DNA from: Paraneptunicella aestuarii
GTDB lineage: Bacteria; Pseudomonadota; Gammaproteobacteria; Enterobacterales; Alteromonadaceae
DNA length: 64,000 nucleotides
Assembly: GCF_019900845.1 (NCBI RefSeq)
Contig: NZ_CP074570.1
Span: 3,286,001-3,350,000, forward strand
Direction of reading: 5' to 3'
A program made the position numbers and the translations under genes. Under the pieces are notes generated by a model that worked only from the letters and a program-made list of their open reading frames with translations, ran no database searches and had not been told where the DNA came from. The stretch's first letter is position 1; each line of letters opens with the position of its first letter. Positions 48,239-58,513 of this stretch are shown here, in pieces.

Positions 48239-49891
48239 ATGAAATCAAAAATTTCGACATCAAAACTACTCAGTAGCATTGCATGTTCAATTCTGCTTGG
48301 TAGTGCGTCTTTTGGACAAGCAACAGCCGCTAATATTGACGGACAAAATATGTCCATTCTTCAGGAAGATTATGATCAAATGGCTCCGTCACAGGTCAGC
48401 GCAGAAGCATGGCAAGTGATTTCTGGCTGGTCTTCTGATTCTGTTTCTCTTCTGCAATTTTTAGCAGACGGAGAAGAAGAGTTTGAACTGGATCGCTACG
48501 TTGACGATGTCACCAAGGAATATCAAGCTGGTGAAATCCTGGCTCAAGTGCAGAAACTAAATAAAAGCGTACTGGATCGCTGGGAAGAAGCTATGGCTGA
48601 ACAGGTTCCAGAAGACAACTACTATTTTACTCGTTACATCATTCAATATAAGCCTGAAGTATTCGACCAATGGAGCATTCAACAAGGTGTGATGCCTCTT
48701 ACCCAATATCTGGAGAGAAACGCCCCTGCAACCTATGCAAGCTGGTATGACGGGTACGCAGCGCCGAAAACCAAGGGGCTTTCGGTACTGGAATATAATC
48801 CAAAAATCTCGGCCGAAGTGCTCGGTGAATTAAAATCCTTGTTATCCAAAGACCCTATCGGTGGCTCGCCTTATCAGAAGAAAAGCTGTTCATGCCAAAT
48901 GGTGACGCCAATGACAAGTACAGGCAATGTGGTGACTAACTATCCCTCAACACCAACCAGCGGAAACTACACCTCAGACGACAGCAGTGGTTTTGAAAAG
49001 CACCATCTAAGCTTCGACACAACTGCCTATGGCGCATTCCATTCAGGTGACGGTGAGCGCTGGTCAAAAAACAAGGTTTATGGCTACGACGCCACTATTG
49101 CGCAGAACTCTACCGAGTTCTACGTAAAAATGTTATGTGCTGATGCCAACGGCTATGCCTGTAATCTGAGCAATTCGTGCTCTGGTAACCTGGAAGTACG
49201 CGGTACTTATGCAGCTCGCTATCACGTAAAAGGTACGGCCAAGCAAATTTGGTCAAAAGCCACCAACTCTCATTCCTCAGACGGTGCTAAATTCGCAGTA
49301 GATTTGCCAGGAGCGGCTCCTGAAGTCATTCTTTTCAATAAAGCTGGCGGTGCTGGTATGAGCTACAACACAGGTTGGGATATCAACTCTGTATTAGGCA
49401 CGCTAAAAGCAGCATTAGGTATCACATCTGCCATTTTGAGTGATAACCCGGGCAGCTTACTTGATGGTCAGTTAGCGAGTGATTTAATCAGCAATCTGGT
49501 GGGCATGATCACGCGCTCAGGCAACGAAGCTTCGGTTACCAATACCATGCGCGCGCGCTTTGACTCATCAGACGTCAGCCCATTCCTGTTGCAACCCAAT
49601 GAAGTCTACCACTTCACTCTGGACTCAAATTCCCACGTAAAAGCAAGAGGATACGGCGGTTACTCAGACAGCCATTTTGAATACGGCAGCTCAGGCGCAG
49701 TTATGTACGCAGCCAACCACTTCACCTGTGGTGCGGAAGTTAATGCACCAGCGCCTACCGGTTTGTGGTTCTATGCCGACCAACTGGGCCCAGATAGCAA
49801 TGCGTCATTACGCAATGATGTAGAAACCTGGTTATCCATTCAACTTAACAAACCTATTAATGCCAGCCAGTCACAAGGTGTCGTGCACTAA
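48239..49891 (+). CDS. large secreted hypothetical protein
   Basis: 550 residues. Signal peptide ending near GQATA, then a helical acidic N-terminal part (residues 35-200) and a Ser/Gly/Asn-rich beta-type C-terminal part beginning with CSCQMV and including cysteine pairs (MLCADANGYACNLSNSC). No known family recognised. The ATG has AGGA seven bases upstream. 62 bp separate it from the next secreted protein, so they probably form an operon. Confidence 0.7.
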   Translation: MKSKISTSKLLSSIACSILLGSASFGQATAANIDGQNMSILQEDYDQMAPSQVSAEAWQVISGWSSDSVSLLQFLADGEEEFELDRYVDDVTKEYQAGEILAQVQKLNKSVLDRWEEAMAEQVPEDNYYFTRYIIQYKPEVFDQWSIQQGVMPLTQYLERNAPATYASWYDGYAAPKTKGLSVLEYNPKISAEVLGELKSLLSKDPIGGSPYQKKSCSCQMVTPMTSTGNVVTNYPSTPTSGNYTSDDSSGFEKHHLSFDTTAYGAFHSGDGERWSKNKVYGYDATIAQNSTEFYVKMLCADANGYACNLSNSCSGNLEVRGTYAARYHVKGTAKQIWSKATNSHSSDGAKFAVDLPGAAPEVILFNKAGGAGMSYNTGWDINSVLGTLKAALGITSAILSDNPGSLLDGQLASDLISNLVGMITRSGNEASVTNTMRARFDSSDVSPFLLQPNEVYHFTLDSNSHVKARGYGGYSDSHFEYGSSGAVMYAANHFTCGAEVNAPAPTGLWFYADQLGPDSNASLRNDVETWLSIQLNKPINASQSQGVVH

Positions 49892-49953
49892 TCTATGACC
49901 TGCAAGGGAATAACCCAGGTTATTCCCTTTAACCGAATATTACTGGACCGACT

Positions 49954-51969
49954 ATGAAACATCTCATCATCACTTCAATTGCCTACGTTGCCCTTGTAAC
50001 CGGCAAATATGCATCTGCTGAAATCGAGAACTCTGATACTTCGACCATACCAATCTTGTTCTACGCAGACCAAAACAGCTATCAAGCCCTGTCTCCCTGG
50101 TATTCATTTCTCTATCAGGATCAACAAATTAAATTGCAGACCTGCCCGGAACAGGCATGCATTCAATCACTACAATTTACCGATATTGAAAATACTGAAC
50201 CATTTTCAGGCAGTGATTATCAACCCAGTTACCAAGGTCAACCCGGCAATATCAAACAGCTGGAAACCTACTCACAGCTCAACCTTGGAAGCGCCAGCAA
50301 CAACGCGCTTCATGCCAGTGGTAACCAGCGCAGAATACTGTTTACATTACAGGTATCAAGCCAGCCAGCAACACTGGCTTTTGAATTCAATGACAGCTAC
50401 GAAGCCCTATTTTCCGAAGATCAGTTATCGTTAACACGCACTCATGAAGCCTGTGCAACACTTTGCGAAACCACATGGCAAGCATTCAATGTAGACAGAG
50501 ATGGGCGTTACACACCAGCCCGGTTTATTACAACTGAATCAGGTGGATGGCGCATTGAAAGCAGCAAAGATTCAACCCGCATTGAACTGACCACATTGAT
50601 AGGCGAGTATCAACAGCCATCAAAGCATTATCACAGCGACCAAACCACGCAATCCAGTTACAAACTAGATGAAGACAGCATGGTCATTTCATATCATCAA
50701 GGCCAACTTCAAAGGCATCACCTAATAGGAAATGAAGTGATGGGTCTGGGAGAAAATACCTGGTTGCTAAAACAGAAAGGACTTAATCAAAAAGAACCTG
50801 AACAAGAAGAAATTCTACTTACCGATCACAACGCTGAAATATTAGCCAAGCGCCCGATGTCTGAGCTAAAACTACCAAAATTTTTTGATAGCCATCTGGA
50901 TAAAGGCAGAGTGTACCTGTTAGGACTGGCTCCCGTGGACGCCAAAGATATTCCAAGCCAACAAACCATTATGACCCAATATCCAGCGAAGCACTCAAAC
51001 ACCATGGTCACCACACAACTTTTGGAGCTTGACGGTAACCTGTCTCTGGTTTCGGCAACCACGATCTACCTGCCCGACACCGAATTGGCACAAGTAAAGA
51101 TAACGCCTGAACCCTGGGGAATTCTGGTTGGTACTGGTGAGATCTCGGTAAGCTCAATCAGCCATACTTACCAAACGAATCAATCATCATCTGCCATGTC
51201 ATCAGGCTGCCCAATGATGAACGACGGCTACGGCTATGGATTACTATGCTGGAAAGCCCTAAACAACCCGACATTAACCTATACACCAAGCAATGCCAGC
51301 GGCATGATCCCAACCTTCGTTGTTGACAATACAACACCAGCGCTAATTAATAACCTGGAAAACAACCAGCACGGCGTAATCTTTAAAAATGGTTCTACAC
51401 CTGTTGACCCCAATGGTACCTGGACGCACCCCAACAATGCCGCTTCCAGCAAAGAAAATCTGGCACTGGCAATTGCCATGTATCATCATCGCTGGTCTTC
51501 ACCAGTAGCAGCCAATATTGTTTATCCGGCGGGAAGTACACCTCATCCTGTGATGTTTAGAAAAGTGGAATACGAAGCCGCCAACACCGACAACCTGCCA
51601 CATAAAATCTGTAGCAATTTCGCCGCCAGCTCGGGCTACGCAGAATATCAGGCCGCCAATGCCTGCATGGGGCAACTGAACTTTGGCTTATTCACACTTA
51701 AAACCCTGACATTCGACCGCTGGCAAGGCAGCACTTACCTTCCCAATAACACAATAAACGGCTCAGATAATACCTGGTTCCCATGGTTCACCAATTATGT
51801 TGGCGACCCACCGGAAACAGATCCATTCCAACAGGCCGCCAGTAATGAAATGATTGCTCGTATCAAATTTCACGCTGGAGAATTTGGTCGCATCAACCAA
51901 GACACGTACATTAATGGTCAACTCTTTAGTCAAGGCAGCGTTAACGGCTATTACCTCTGCGATCACTAA
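49954..51969 (+). CDS. large secreted hypothetical protein
   Basis: 671 residues with signal peptide (MKHLIITSIAYVALVTGKYASA). A long, Gln/Ser/Thr-rich, largely beta region with cysteine pairs (TCPEQACI, ACATLCETT) is followed by a C-terminal ~200-residue globular part (YHHRWSSPVAANIVYPAG, KICSNFAASSGYAEYQAANACMGQL, FDRWQGSTYLPNNTI) ending in YYLCDH. Family not recognised. Together with the preceding gene it suggests a secreted two-protein unit. Confidence 0.68.
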   Translation: MKHLIITSIAYVALVTGKYASAEIENSDTSTIPILFYADQNSYQALSPWYSFLYQDQQIKLQTCPEQACIQSLQFTDIENTEPFSGSDYQPSYQGQPGNIKQLETYSQLNLGSASNNALHASGNQRRILFTLQVSSQPATLAFEFNDSYEALFSEDQLSLTRTHEACATLCETTWQAFNVDRDGRYTPARFITTESGGWRIESSKDSTRIELTTLIGEYQQPSKHYHSDQTTQSSYKLDEDSMVISYHQGQLQRHHLIGNEVMGLGENTWLLKQKGLNQKEPEQEEILLTDHNAEILAKRPMSELKLPKFFDSHLDKGRVYLLGLAPVDAKDIPSQQTIMTQYPAKHSNTMVTTQLLELDGNLSLVSATTIYLPDTELAQVKITPEPWGILVGTGEISVSSISHTYQTNQSSSAMSSGCPMMNDGYGYGLLCWKALNNPTLTYTPSNASGMIPTFVVDNTTPALINNLENNQHGVIFKNGSTPVDPNGTWTHPNNAASSKENLALAIAMYHHRWSSPVAANIVYPAGSTPHPVMFRKVEYEAANTDNLPHKICSNFAASSGYAEYQAANACMGQLNFGLFTLKTLTFDRWQGSTYLPNNTINGSDNTWFPWFTNYVGDPPETDPFQQAASNEMIARIKFHAGEFGRINQDTYINGQLFSQGSVNGYYLCDH

Positions 51970-52402
51970 CCTTTTGTGTTCTGACGAAAACACTTCGTGA
52001 TTAATTCAACAGACTCCTCAGCGTTCGCGGGGGAGTCTCGCTGCTCATGACAACAAATCACCTACGGAAATTTATCGCAGACTCGACGTAAATCCATCCC
52101 TGGAGTCTCCACAGCCGCTTCCCTGCGGCTGAGGGTCTGCTCACTACTTTCTGTAGGTTAGTGACTGATTATTTACAGTACCCATTTAACTGTATCAACA
52201 AACCTTTAATAGAACTCTCACTTCATCGAACGCTTGAAAAAGATTTTCCAAATCTCAAATAGCAATTAGCTCCCTTGTTATCACCACGGTTGTGAACCAT
52301 AATAGCCGCTCGCTGGATAATGCTTGGTTAATGCCTAATTAATGCCTAATTAATGCAAAAAACCTGCGAACGACATCATCTTAAAGCGCCTTTCATTTAA
52401 AA
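51970..52402. other. intergenic region with hairpins, upstream of dbpA
   Basis: 433 bp. Inverted repeat AGACTCC...GGGGAGTCT (52011-52038) may terminate the secreted-protein operon. CAGCCGC/GCGGCTG (about 52110-52130) is a second hairpin. Just before dbpA a short tandem repeat of TAATGCCTAAT occurs (52329-52355). No credible frame. Confidence 0.45.
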
Positions 52403-53788
52403 GTGGTCACTGTGAATAAATCTTTTTCCTCTCTTAACTTACATACGCCTTTGCTAAAAAACCTCGAAACCATGGGGTTCAGCGAAATGACAGAGATTCA
52501 AGCCAAAAGCTTGCCGCTGATATTAAAAGGCAAAGACGTCGTGGCAAAAGCCAAAACTGGTAGTGGTAAAACGGTCGCTTTTGCGCTTGGACTGCTAAGT
52601 CGCCTGGAAGTTGAAAGGTTCCGTATACAGGCTTTGGTGATGTGCCCAACCCGAGAGCTTGCAGAACAAGTCGCTCAAGAGATCCGCACGGTAGGCAGAA
52701 TGATCGAGAATATGAAGGTACTAACCCTATGTGGCGGCACTCCCATGGGGCCGCAAATCGCGTCTTTGTCACATGGAGCGCATATTATTGTCGGCACACC
52801 GGGTCGCATAATGGATCACTTACTCCATCGTCGATTAAATCTGAATGATGTGAATACGCTCGTGTTGGACGAAGCGGATCGTATGTTAGATATGGGCTTT
52901 GAAGAAGAAATGGAGACCGTCATTAGAAATGTCCCCGTAGCCAGACAAACGTTATTATTTTCAGCTACCTACCCTGACGAAATTCGCAATATCAGTGTTC
53001 GCATCCAGAAAAATCCGGTTGATGTGACCCTTGAAGCCACACATGACACCAGTAAAATCCAGCAACTTTTTTATGAAGTAGAAGACGCTCACCGCATCAA
53101 AGCGACAGCGGCTTTACTTACTCACTTCCAACCTGAGTCCAGCATCATCTTCTGTAATACCAGACAAGCCTGTCAGGAAGTGGCAGACGAACTATGCGAG
53201 CTAGGCTTCTCAGCATTAGCTCTACACGGCGACATGGAGCAAAAAGAACGTAATCAAGTATTGGTTCAATTTGCCAACAAGAGCGTGTCGGTACTGGTCG
53301 CAACCGACGTTGCCTCAAGAGGGTTAGATGTGAAAGAAATCGGAGCGGTTATTAGCTATCAGATAACCCCCGACCCAGAAGTACACATTCATCGAATTGG
53401 CAGAACTGGAAGAGCCGACGCCGAAGGACTCGCCCTTACATTATGCGCACCTAGCGAGATCGCCCGAGCCAACGCCATTGAGGATTATCAGAAATCCAAA
53501 ATAAAATGGACAGGCATACAAGCCGTTAGATTCCATGCTAACCGCATCGTCCAGCCAGAATATAAAACCCTGTGCATTGATGGTGGCAAAAAAGCCAAAT
53601 TAAGACCAGGTGATATCTTGGGAGCCCTCACCAAAGACGCCGAAGTTCCCGGCGACGATGTCGGAAAAATCAACGTTACCGCCACACACAGCTACGTTGC
53701 CGTTAAGTTACGCAGCGTAAAACGCAGCCTCAAACAATTTAATGAAGGCAAAATGAAAGGCCGGAAATTTAAAGCGCGCAAGCTTTGA
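52403..53788 (+). CDS. dbpA: ATP-dependent RNA helicase DbpA
   Basis: 461 residues. DEAD-box core: Q motif MTEIQAKSLPLIL, AKTGSGKT, PTRELAEQ, DEAD in VLDEADRML, SAT, HRIGRTGRA. The C-terminal DbpA RNA-binding domain (TLCIDGGKKAKLRPGDILGAL) recognises 23S rRNA hairpin 92 and identifies the protein among DEAD-box paralogues. It acts in 50S subunit assembly. Start is GTG at 52403 or the in-frame GTG at 52412; neither has a good ribosome-binding site. Confidence 0.94.
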   Translation: MVTVNKSFSSLNLHTPLLKNLETMGFSEMTEIQAKSLPLILKGKDVVAKAKTGSGKTVAFALGLLSRLEVERFRIQALVMCPTRELAEQVAQEIRTVGRMIENMKVLTLCGGTPMGPQIASLSHGAHIIVGTPGRIMDHLLHRRLNLNDVNTLVLDEADRMLDMGFEEEMETVIRNVPVARQTLLFSATYPDEIRNISVRIQKNPVDVTLEATHDTSKIQQLFYEVEDAHRIKATAALLTHFQPESSIIFCNTRQACQEVADELCELGFSALALHGDMEQKERNQVLVQFANKSVSVLVATDVASRGLDVKEIGAVISYQITPDPEVHIHRIGRTGRADAEGLALTLCAPSEIARANAIEDYQKSKIKWTGIQAVRFHANRIVQPEYKTLCIDGGKKAKLRPGDILGALTKDAEVPGDDVGKINVTATHSYVAVKLRSVKRSLKQFNEGKMKGRKFKARKL

Positions 53789-53850
53789 GGTAATGGGGGT
53801 GAGTTAATTGATGCTTTGTCGAAAAACTCATTCTTGGTAACCTACAAATA

Positions 53851-53930
53851 ATTACAAAGACACCCATCATAGGCTTTTTCATTTCCCGGATTTATTTTGA
53901 CCCACTTTATTTTTTAGATGGCTGTCCTTG
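53851..53930. repeat. ~80-bp MITE/REP-like element, copy 1
   Basis: Ends are imperfect inverted repeats: CAAAGACACCCATC at the left and GATGGCTGTCCTTG at the right (12 of 14 positions complementary). The centre has CATTTCCCGGATTTATTTTG and a T-rich run. Further copies lie at 57219, 58514, 58971-59060 and 63361. It stands in the gap after dbpA. Confidence 0.8.
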
Positions 53931-54056
53931 TTCTCAGTCCTTTTCTCAATAGAGGGATGTTGTGTACCAATAATAACTACATAGCGTAATTAAAAAGCCC
54001 CCCACTCTACGCTCGCCTCTTCATTAAACACCCATTTAAATATTGGCTGCTAAAAA

Positions 54057-54088
54057 CAACAATGCCGCTCACTTTATGTGAACGGCAT
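54057..54088 (-). terminator. terminator after the multihaem cytochrome gene
   Basis: Stem ATGCCGTTCAC / GTGAGCGGCAT on the minus strand, five-base loop, followed by TGTTGTTTTTAG. It is 36 bp past the stop codon. Confidence 0.75.
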
Positions 54089-54123
54089 CGTCATAAACGA
54101 GTTTTTATTCCATTAAAACTTCA

Positions 54124-56508
54124 TCAATTAACAGTGAGTTGTGATGAGGCTATTTGAGTTGATTTATGATTTGAGTTCTCATGCATCAGTTTATAATCGG
54201 TAATTTCAGGATTTTGATCCTGGAACAAATCTTGAGCAAAGGCATAAGCAACTGGTTGATAAACAAGCTCTACCGTCACTGAATAGGTATCCGCTGCTAA
54301 CCCAGAAATTTGATAAGTGACTTGGTCACCACCTCCGGTAAAGCTTGCGTCGTTTAACGCTAAACCGGCAACCGCGACATCGGAAGGCGCTGTGGTTTTG
54401 TTAAAACCATTGGGCAGAATGCGGTTATCTTTTAAGTAGGTCATCCCTCTCAACAGCGTATAAGTCACTTCTCCCAGATTATTCCCCATAATTGACTCAT
54501 AAACCTGTACCTGATCAGGGCTAGTAATAACGTCGTAATGTGGTTCATAGTTTGCCAGATTCAGGTCTGCATCGACTCCCACTACACTGCCATCCAGGTT
54601 AACTTTGCCGGATTCAAAAACGATATCATCATTACTATTACGCACCACTGTATGCACAATAATGCGTCTTGAAGGGTAGGATGTCGGGAGTTTATGACCC
54701 GTTTGACTTGTTATTGACACCAAAAATGACAAGGTATTATTTGCAAACTGAGGTTGATCAATACTCACACTTGCAGAGCCTTTTAACATGTCATCGGTTT
54801 TTGCGATGGTTTCCTCAAAGTTGTTTGAAAGAATTCCCAACTGACTTTTATAGGTATTAAAAATATCTAACATAAACTTGTTTGCACCAATGAAGTCATG
54901 CACAGCGAAATTATCGCGCAAGGCATTTACCCAAAATGGATTTGATGCCATTACCACTCCATCGGCTCTTGACATGTGGCAGTCCTGACAACTTTGCTGA
55001 TTTGCATAATCACTATGCAACCATTCGGTATAAGGCATTTGCTCAGGGAATTCTTCTTCCGGTGTTTGACTCAAGATAGTGCCATTTTCATCAACAAATG
55101 GCGTTTTCAAATTATGACAGGTTGCACAAAGTTCAGACTGTTTAACATGCCCACTAAATACTGGTGTATAACCCGTATTATTTATCATCGGCTGCGCGGT
55201 AATATTATCGAAAGGCCCAAAAATTGTTTTGGTATTATTAATCTCAAACTTACCTGTAAACCCTTGCAATGTGCCCAACTTGGTGCTGTCGTTCACTTGG
55301 TGACATAAAGTACAACTGGCACCATCCATCGCTTCATTATGACGAGGAGCAAGCATGTCCAAAATACCATTATTCAACACCGTCAAAGTTTCATTATTTT
55401 GCTTAGCTTCTTCATTAGCCATAGGAGCATGACAACGAGTACATTTGTCGTTAAGAATACCTTCCAAGTGAGAGTTACGATTAACTTCTGATCTTAGTTT
55501 TGCTCGCCAAAGCGGGTCTCGAGCCGCATTCGCCATCATACTTGATGACCAATCAGTTTGAATGGAAACGTCCTTACCGCCACTATCAGTTATACCGTTA
55601 TGACACCCTGAACAGTTAGCTGAGCCACTAAAATGTTGTGATGTAAATGCAGGATCACCACCAGACAAAGCAGGCAATGAGAAATTAGGATGCAACATTC
55701 CATTGCCAGTTAAGTTCATTACGATATTAGCTTCATCTGCATCATTTGATGTGATATTCAACGAACTTGTGAAGTTACCTACTGTTGTCGGATTAAATCG
55801 AACAACGACAGTACAACTGTTACCTCCGGCTACTGATTGATTTGAACAGGTATCACTCAATAACGTATAGGGTGTCGATGTGCCAGTAATGCTGCCTAAC
55901 ACTAAATCGGCATTACCGTCATTGGCGATAGTGAAAGTGATATCTTTGTTAGTGTTGACGATAACACTGCCGAAGTTCTCAACACCAGTGACAGTAATCT
56001 CTGGGGCTCCAATCCCTGTAGATGTGCCAGAAACCGTAATGTTGTCGCCAAGACAATGTTCACTCATAAGGTTTCCATTGCCGGTATAACGCAACTGAAC
56101 ATTAGCATTATCATCCAGTCCAGTTGAGATTGTTCCTGAACTAAACTGACTATCATCCTGACCATCCGTTTTTGATATAACAGTTTGCCAGTTATTACCA
56201 CCATCCACAGAAACCTCTGCGGTACAGACCTCACCAACCTCAAGAAGTTTGGCAGCCAGAAACATTGTTAAACTAACATTGACATATCCTGCCGTCGATA
56301 TGGTCTTATATGATGACGAAATTCTTCTTAATCTTAATGCATTGGTGTCAATAGCGACCAAGCCATCCACATCAACGCTATCACCAACTTGAGTCCATCC
56401 ATTCAGACTGCCATTTTCAAAATTTTCTGTATAAATTGTTGATGCTTCAGCACTAAACACTCCTGAAAGCATTGTTGTACTTATCATCATTATTTGTAAT
56501 AACTTCAT
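54124..56508 (-). CDS. secreted pentahaem cytochrome c with ASH-type domain
   Basis: 794 residues from ATG 56508 (a GTG four codons upstream is also possible). Signal peptide, then an N-terminal jelly-roll-like region (YTENFENGSLNGWTQVGD), an ASPM-SPD2-Hydin-like immunoglobulin fold (FGSVIVNTNKDITFTIANDGNADLVLGSI to VVVRFNPTTVGNF), then a cytochrome region with five CxxCH haem sites: CSGCH, CTRCH, CTLCH, CATCH, CQDCH. The last ~250 residues are beta-rich without haem sites. It resembles cytochrome c554-type electron carriers fused to adhesion-like domains. No cytochrome maturation or respiratory genes are adjacent, so its partner is unknown. Confidence 0.85.
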   Translation of the reverse strand: MKLLQIMMISTTMLSGVFSAEASTIYTENFENGSLNGWTQVGDSVDVDGLVAIDTNALRLRRISSSYKTISTAGYVNVSLTMFLAAKLLEVGEVCTAEVSVDGGNNWQTVISKTDGQDDSQFSSGTISTGLDDNANVQLRYTGNGNLMSEHCLGDNITVSGTSTGIGAPEITVTGVENFGSVIVNTNKDITFTIANDGNADLVLGSITGTSTPYTLLSDTCSNQSVAGGNSCTVVVRFNPTTVGNFTSSLNITSNDADEANIVMNLTGNGMLHPNFSLPALSGGDPAFTSQHFSGSANCSGCHNGITDSGGKDVSIQTDWSSSMMANAARDPLWRAKLRSEVNRNSHLEGILNDKCTRCHAPMANEEAKQNNETLTVLNNGILDMLAPRHNEAMDGASCTLCHQVNDSTKLGTLQGFTGKFEINNTKTIFGPFDNITAQPMINNTGYTPVFSGHVKQSELCATCHNLKTPFVDENGTILSQTPEEEFPEQMPYTEWLHSDYANQQSCQDCHMSRADGVVMASNPFWVNALRDNFAVHDFIGANKFMLDIFNTYKSQLGILSNNFEETIAKTDDMLKGSASVSIDQPQFANNTLSFLVSITSQTGHKLPTSYPSRRIIVHTVVRNSNDDIVFESGKVNLDGSVVGVDADLNLANYEPHYDVITSPDQVQVYESIMGNNLGEVTYTLLRGMTYLKDNRILPNGFNKTTAPSDVAVAGLALNDASFTGGGDQVTYQISGLAADTYSVTVELVYQPVAYAFAQDLFQDQNPEITDYKLMHENSNHKSTQIASSQLTVN

Positions 56509-56520
56509 CCTATTCACCAC

Positions 56521-57218
56521 GATTAGGTATTAACAATATGATTTATAGAATTTTTTAGGCAACAGGAGAAACACATTACTTTCATAAACAATTGCTATTG
56601 TTTAGTGACCTTACGCAGCGCAAATAACGAATGTTATGAATGTCCGCTAACGATGAATACCTTAAAAAATCTGTATAGCATAGCGCCACAAAACAACATT
56701 CATTTTCGTTTTAACGTGAGTTGTAACATGGCAAACATAAACATTACGCTTATTACTTCGTCAGTATAGAACCAGTGTAAGAATATGAATGGAGCCAGCT
56801 TTCTCATCAACAATGTTGCAATTTATTTCGTTTATTTTAATTTTATAAAAGCCAAATTCTTTTTAAATCATAGCCTTAATAATTTCACTCCAGGATATTT
56901 TGGAAATAACCACCGGTAAAATTATAAACCTCATAGTAAATATGAATCAGCGCACTTAACATGCGACGAATTGTCGCACTGAGCTGTAGTAACAGATTCC
57001 GAATTGAAAGGAATGGAATTGCTTTGATTATCGCAGTTTGATTTGGTACTGATGAAAACGAGTGAGCGCCCCAAATAAATGTCATTTCGGAATTTAATAA
57101 CTTTTCAAATGGCTGTCTTTGTATTTCACCAAAGGTATCGGCCAGTATTCACCATAGTACAAAAGGCCCAAATAAAACTAACCAACCAATGCAACAAAAC
57201 AACAATGCAAGAATAAAA
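56521..57218. other. AT-rich intergenic region
   Basis: About 700 bp with no convincing gene. A 66-codon minus-strand frame at 56885-57085 has no ribosome-binding site or family resemblance. A lone half-end of the dispersed element (ATGGCTGTCTTTGTA, 57109-57123) occurs here. Confidence 0.45.
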
Positions 57219-57300
57219 ATTACAAAGACACCCATCATAGACTTTTTCATTTCCCGGATTTATTTTGACCCACTTTATTTTTTTAGATGGCTGTCCTTGT
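57219..57300. repeat. ~80-bp MITE/REP-like element, copy 2
   Basis: Almost identical to the copy at 53851-53930, same orientation. The reading frame of the truncated XRE regulator starts within five bases of its right end. Confidence 0.8.
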
Positions 57301-57304
57301 TCTC

Positions 57305-57517
57305 ACACTGGACGTGATCAAGAACATGGCCATTGCGATTGACGTGACCACGGATGCGCTCATTTTTGATAGCACAGACAGAAGCCCAGATGATGAGCTA
57401 AGGCTGCAATTTGAAGCACTCAAGGGGTTTACCCCTGAAGAGAAAAAGGTGGCTAAAACCGTACTGGAGAGCTTGATCTTACAGCATGATGCTAAGCGGT
57501 TTTCATCAGCAGGATAA
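57305..57517 (+). pseudogene. 3' fragment of an XRE-family regulator
   Basis: About 70 residues resembling the C-terminus of small XRE/HTH_3 regulators: LDVIKNMAIAIDVTTDALIFD followed by DDELRLQFEALKGFTPEEKKVAKTVLESLILQHDAKRF. The DNA-binding helix-turn-helix that should precede it is missing; the frame instead runs into the right end of element copy 2. The fragment most likely arose by recombination or insertion at the element. A frame start (ATG) inside the element is probably not used. Confidence 0.65.
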
Positions 57518-57569
57518 AGCGGCTAAGAAGAATTAGCCGCTTATGAGACATGGTTAAAATTGATAGAAG

Positions 57570-57989
57570 TTAAATACCTCTTCCTGATTCAAACGTAAGG
57601 TAGACAGAGATAAAAAATAAAACCAAAGAGCTAACCGCTGGAATCAGTAAATACTTTTGATCGTATTTATCTAAATTATCCATACTAATTTCTGGGTACT
57701 TATCCCCATAGCCAAGGTTACTTTTATCTTTTATACACACCACATAAAAGACGAATAATGTTATCAACGGTCCAATAAACAGCATTGGAGCGCCTAACTC
57801 TGTCTTATAAATCATCAGCCCCATAAACTCAATATCAAAAAACACCCCCATTAAGAACAGTAACGAGGTAACAAAAAAGAACCCTGTCACACACAATCCA
57901 ATGAGAGCTGAAACGACTAAAAAACCATCTCCATTTTTTTTGACTTTTAGATAAGCCACATAAAACATTAATTCTAAGTATTTAGTCAT
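57570..57989 (-). CDS. probable membrane immunity protein for toxin cassette 3
   Basis: 139 residues with three strong membrane helices (about 24-49, 66-88, 113-133). It overlaps the end of the preceding toxin fragment by eight bases (57982-57989), the usual coupling of toxin and immunity genes. A polytopic membrane protein fits protection against a pore-forming or membrane-active toxin tip. No family was recognised; role inferred from position. Confidence 0.55.
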   Translation of the reverse strand: MTKYLELMFYVAYLKVKKNGDGFLVVSALIGLCVTGFFFVTSLLFLMGVFFDIEFMGLMIYKTELGAPMLFIGPLITLFVFYVVCIKDKSNLGYGDKYPEISMDNLDKYDQKYLLIPAVSSLVLFFISVYLTFESGRGI

Positions 57990-58497
57990 TGCCTATCACC
58001 TTGTGAAACGCTTCTTCTGTTGACGTTCTCCATGGGTTTAAGAATGAATCACCACCAAAACTAGTTGCAGCAAAATATGTTAGAGCAACACCTGCCCCTA
58101 TTGGGCCACCAAAAACACCTATATAAGTCATGGCTGCATCTGTCGCTACTTTCGTGCCGTTATAAACATAACTAGAAGTTCGAATTTCACCAGTATCTTG
58201 ATATTCAGCTACTAGTTTAGTAGTTGCTTCTGTTGCTGACAGCACCACTCCTGTCGCTGCTAACCCTTTGCCTGCTAGCTGTCCAACTTTGGTCAATGTG
58301 CCACCAGACTTATATGTCAAGAGAGTTGTATCAGCCATTCGTTTACCTGAATTTAGAGGTTCCAGTAACCAAGTATTACTAGCTAACCCAACCACTGAAG
58401 GGTTAAATGCTGCTTGGCTTCCAAATCTAAATCCGGGCAAATGCTCAGCTAAATCAGAGAAGGTAGATAGGTAGGTAACAGTCTTATCATTAATTAA
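57982..58497 (-). pseudogene. orphan polymorphic-toxin C-terminal cassette 3 (no start)
   Basis: Open for about 171 codons. No ATG or ribosome-binding site exists at its 5' end; the only early starts are internal TTG/ATG codons. The sequence (FGSQAAFNPSVVGLASNTWLLEPLNSGK, then TKVGQLAGKGLAATGVVLSATEA, and GVFGGPIGAGVALTYFAATSFGG) is Gly/Ala-rich and hydrophobic, like membrane-active toxin tips. Its 5' end lies within 20 bp of element copy 3. It is immediately followed by a membrane protein gene that fits an immunity role. Confidence 0.55.
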
Positions 58498-58513
58498 TTA
58501 CAAAGATAATTAA

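Noticed and set aside
56885..57085. 66-codon minus-strand frame
   Set aside because: AT-rich non-coding surroundings, no supported start, no recognisable domain.
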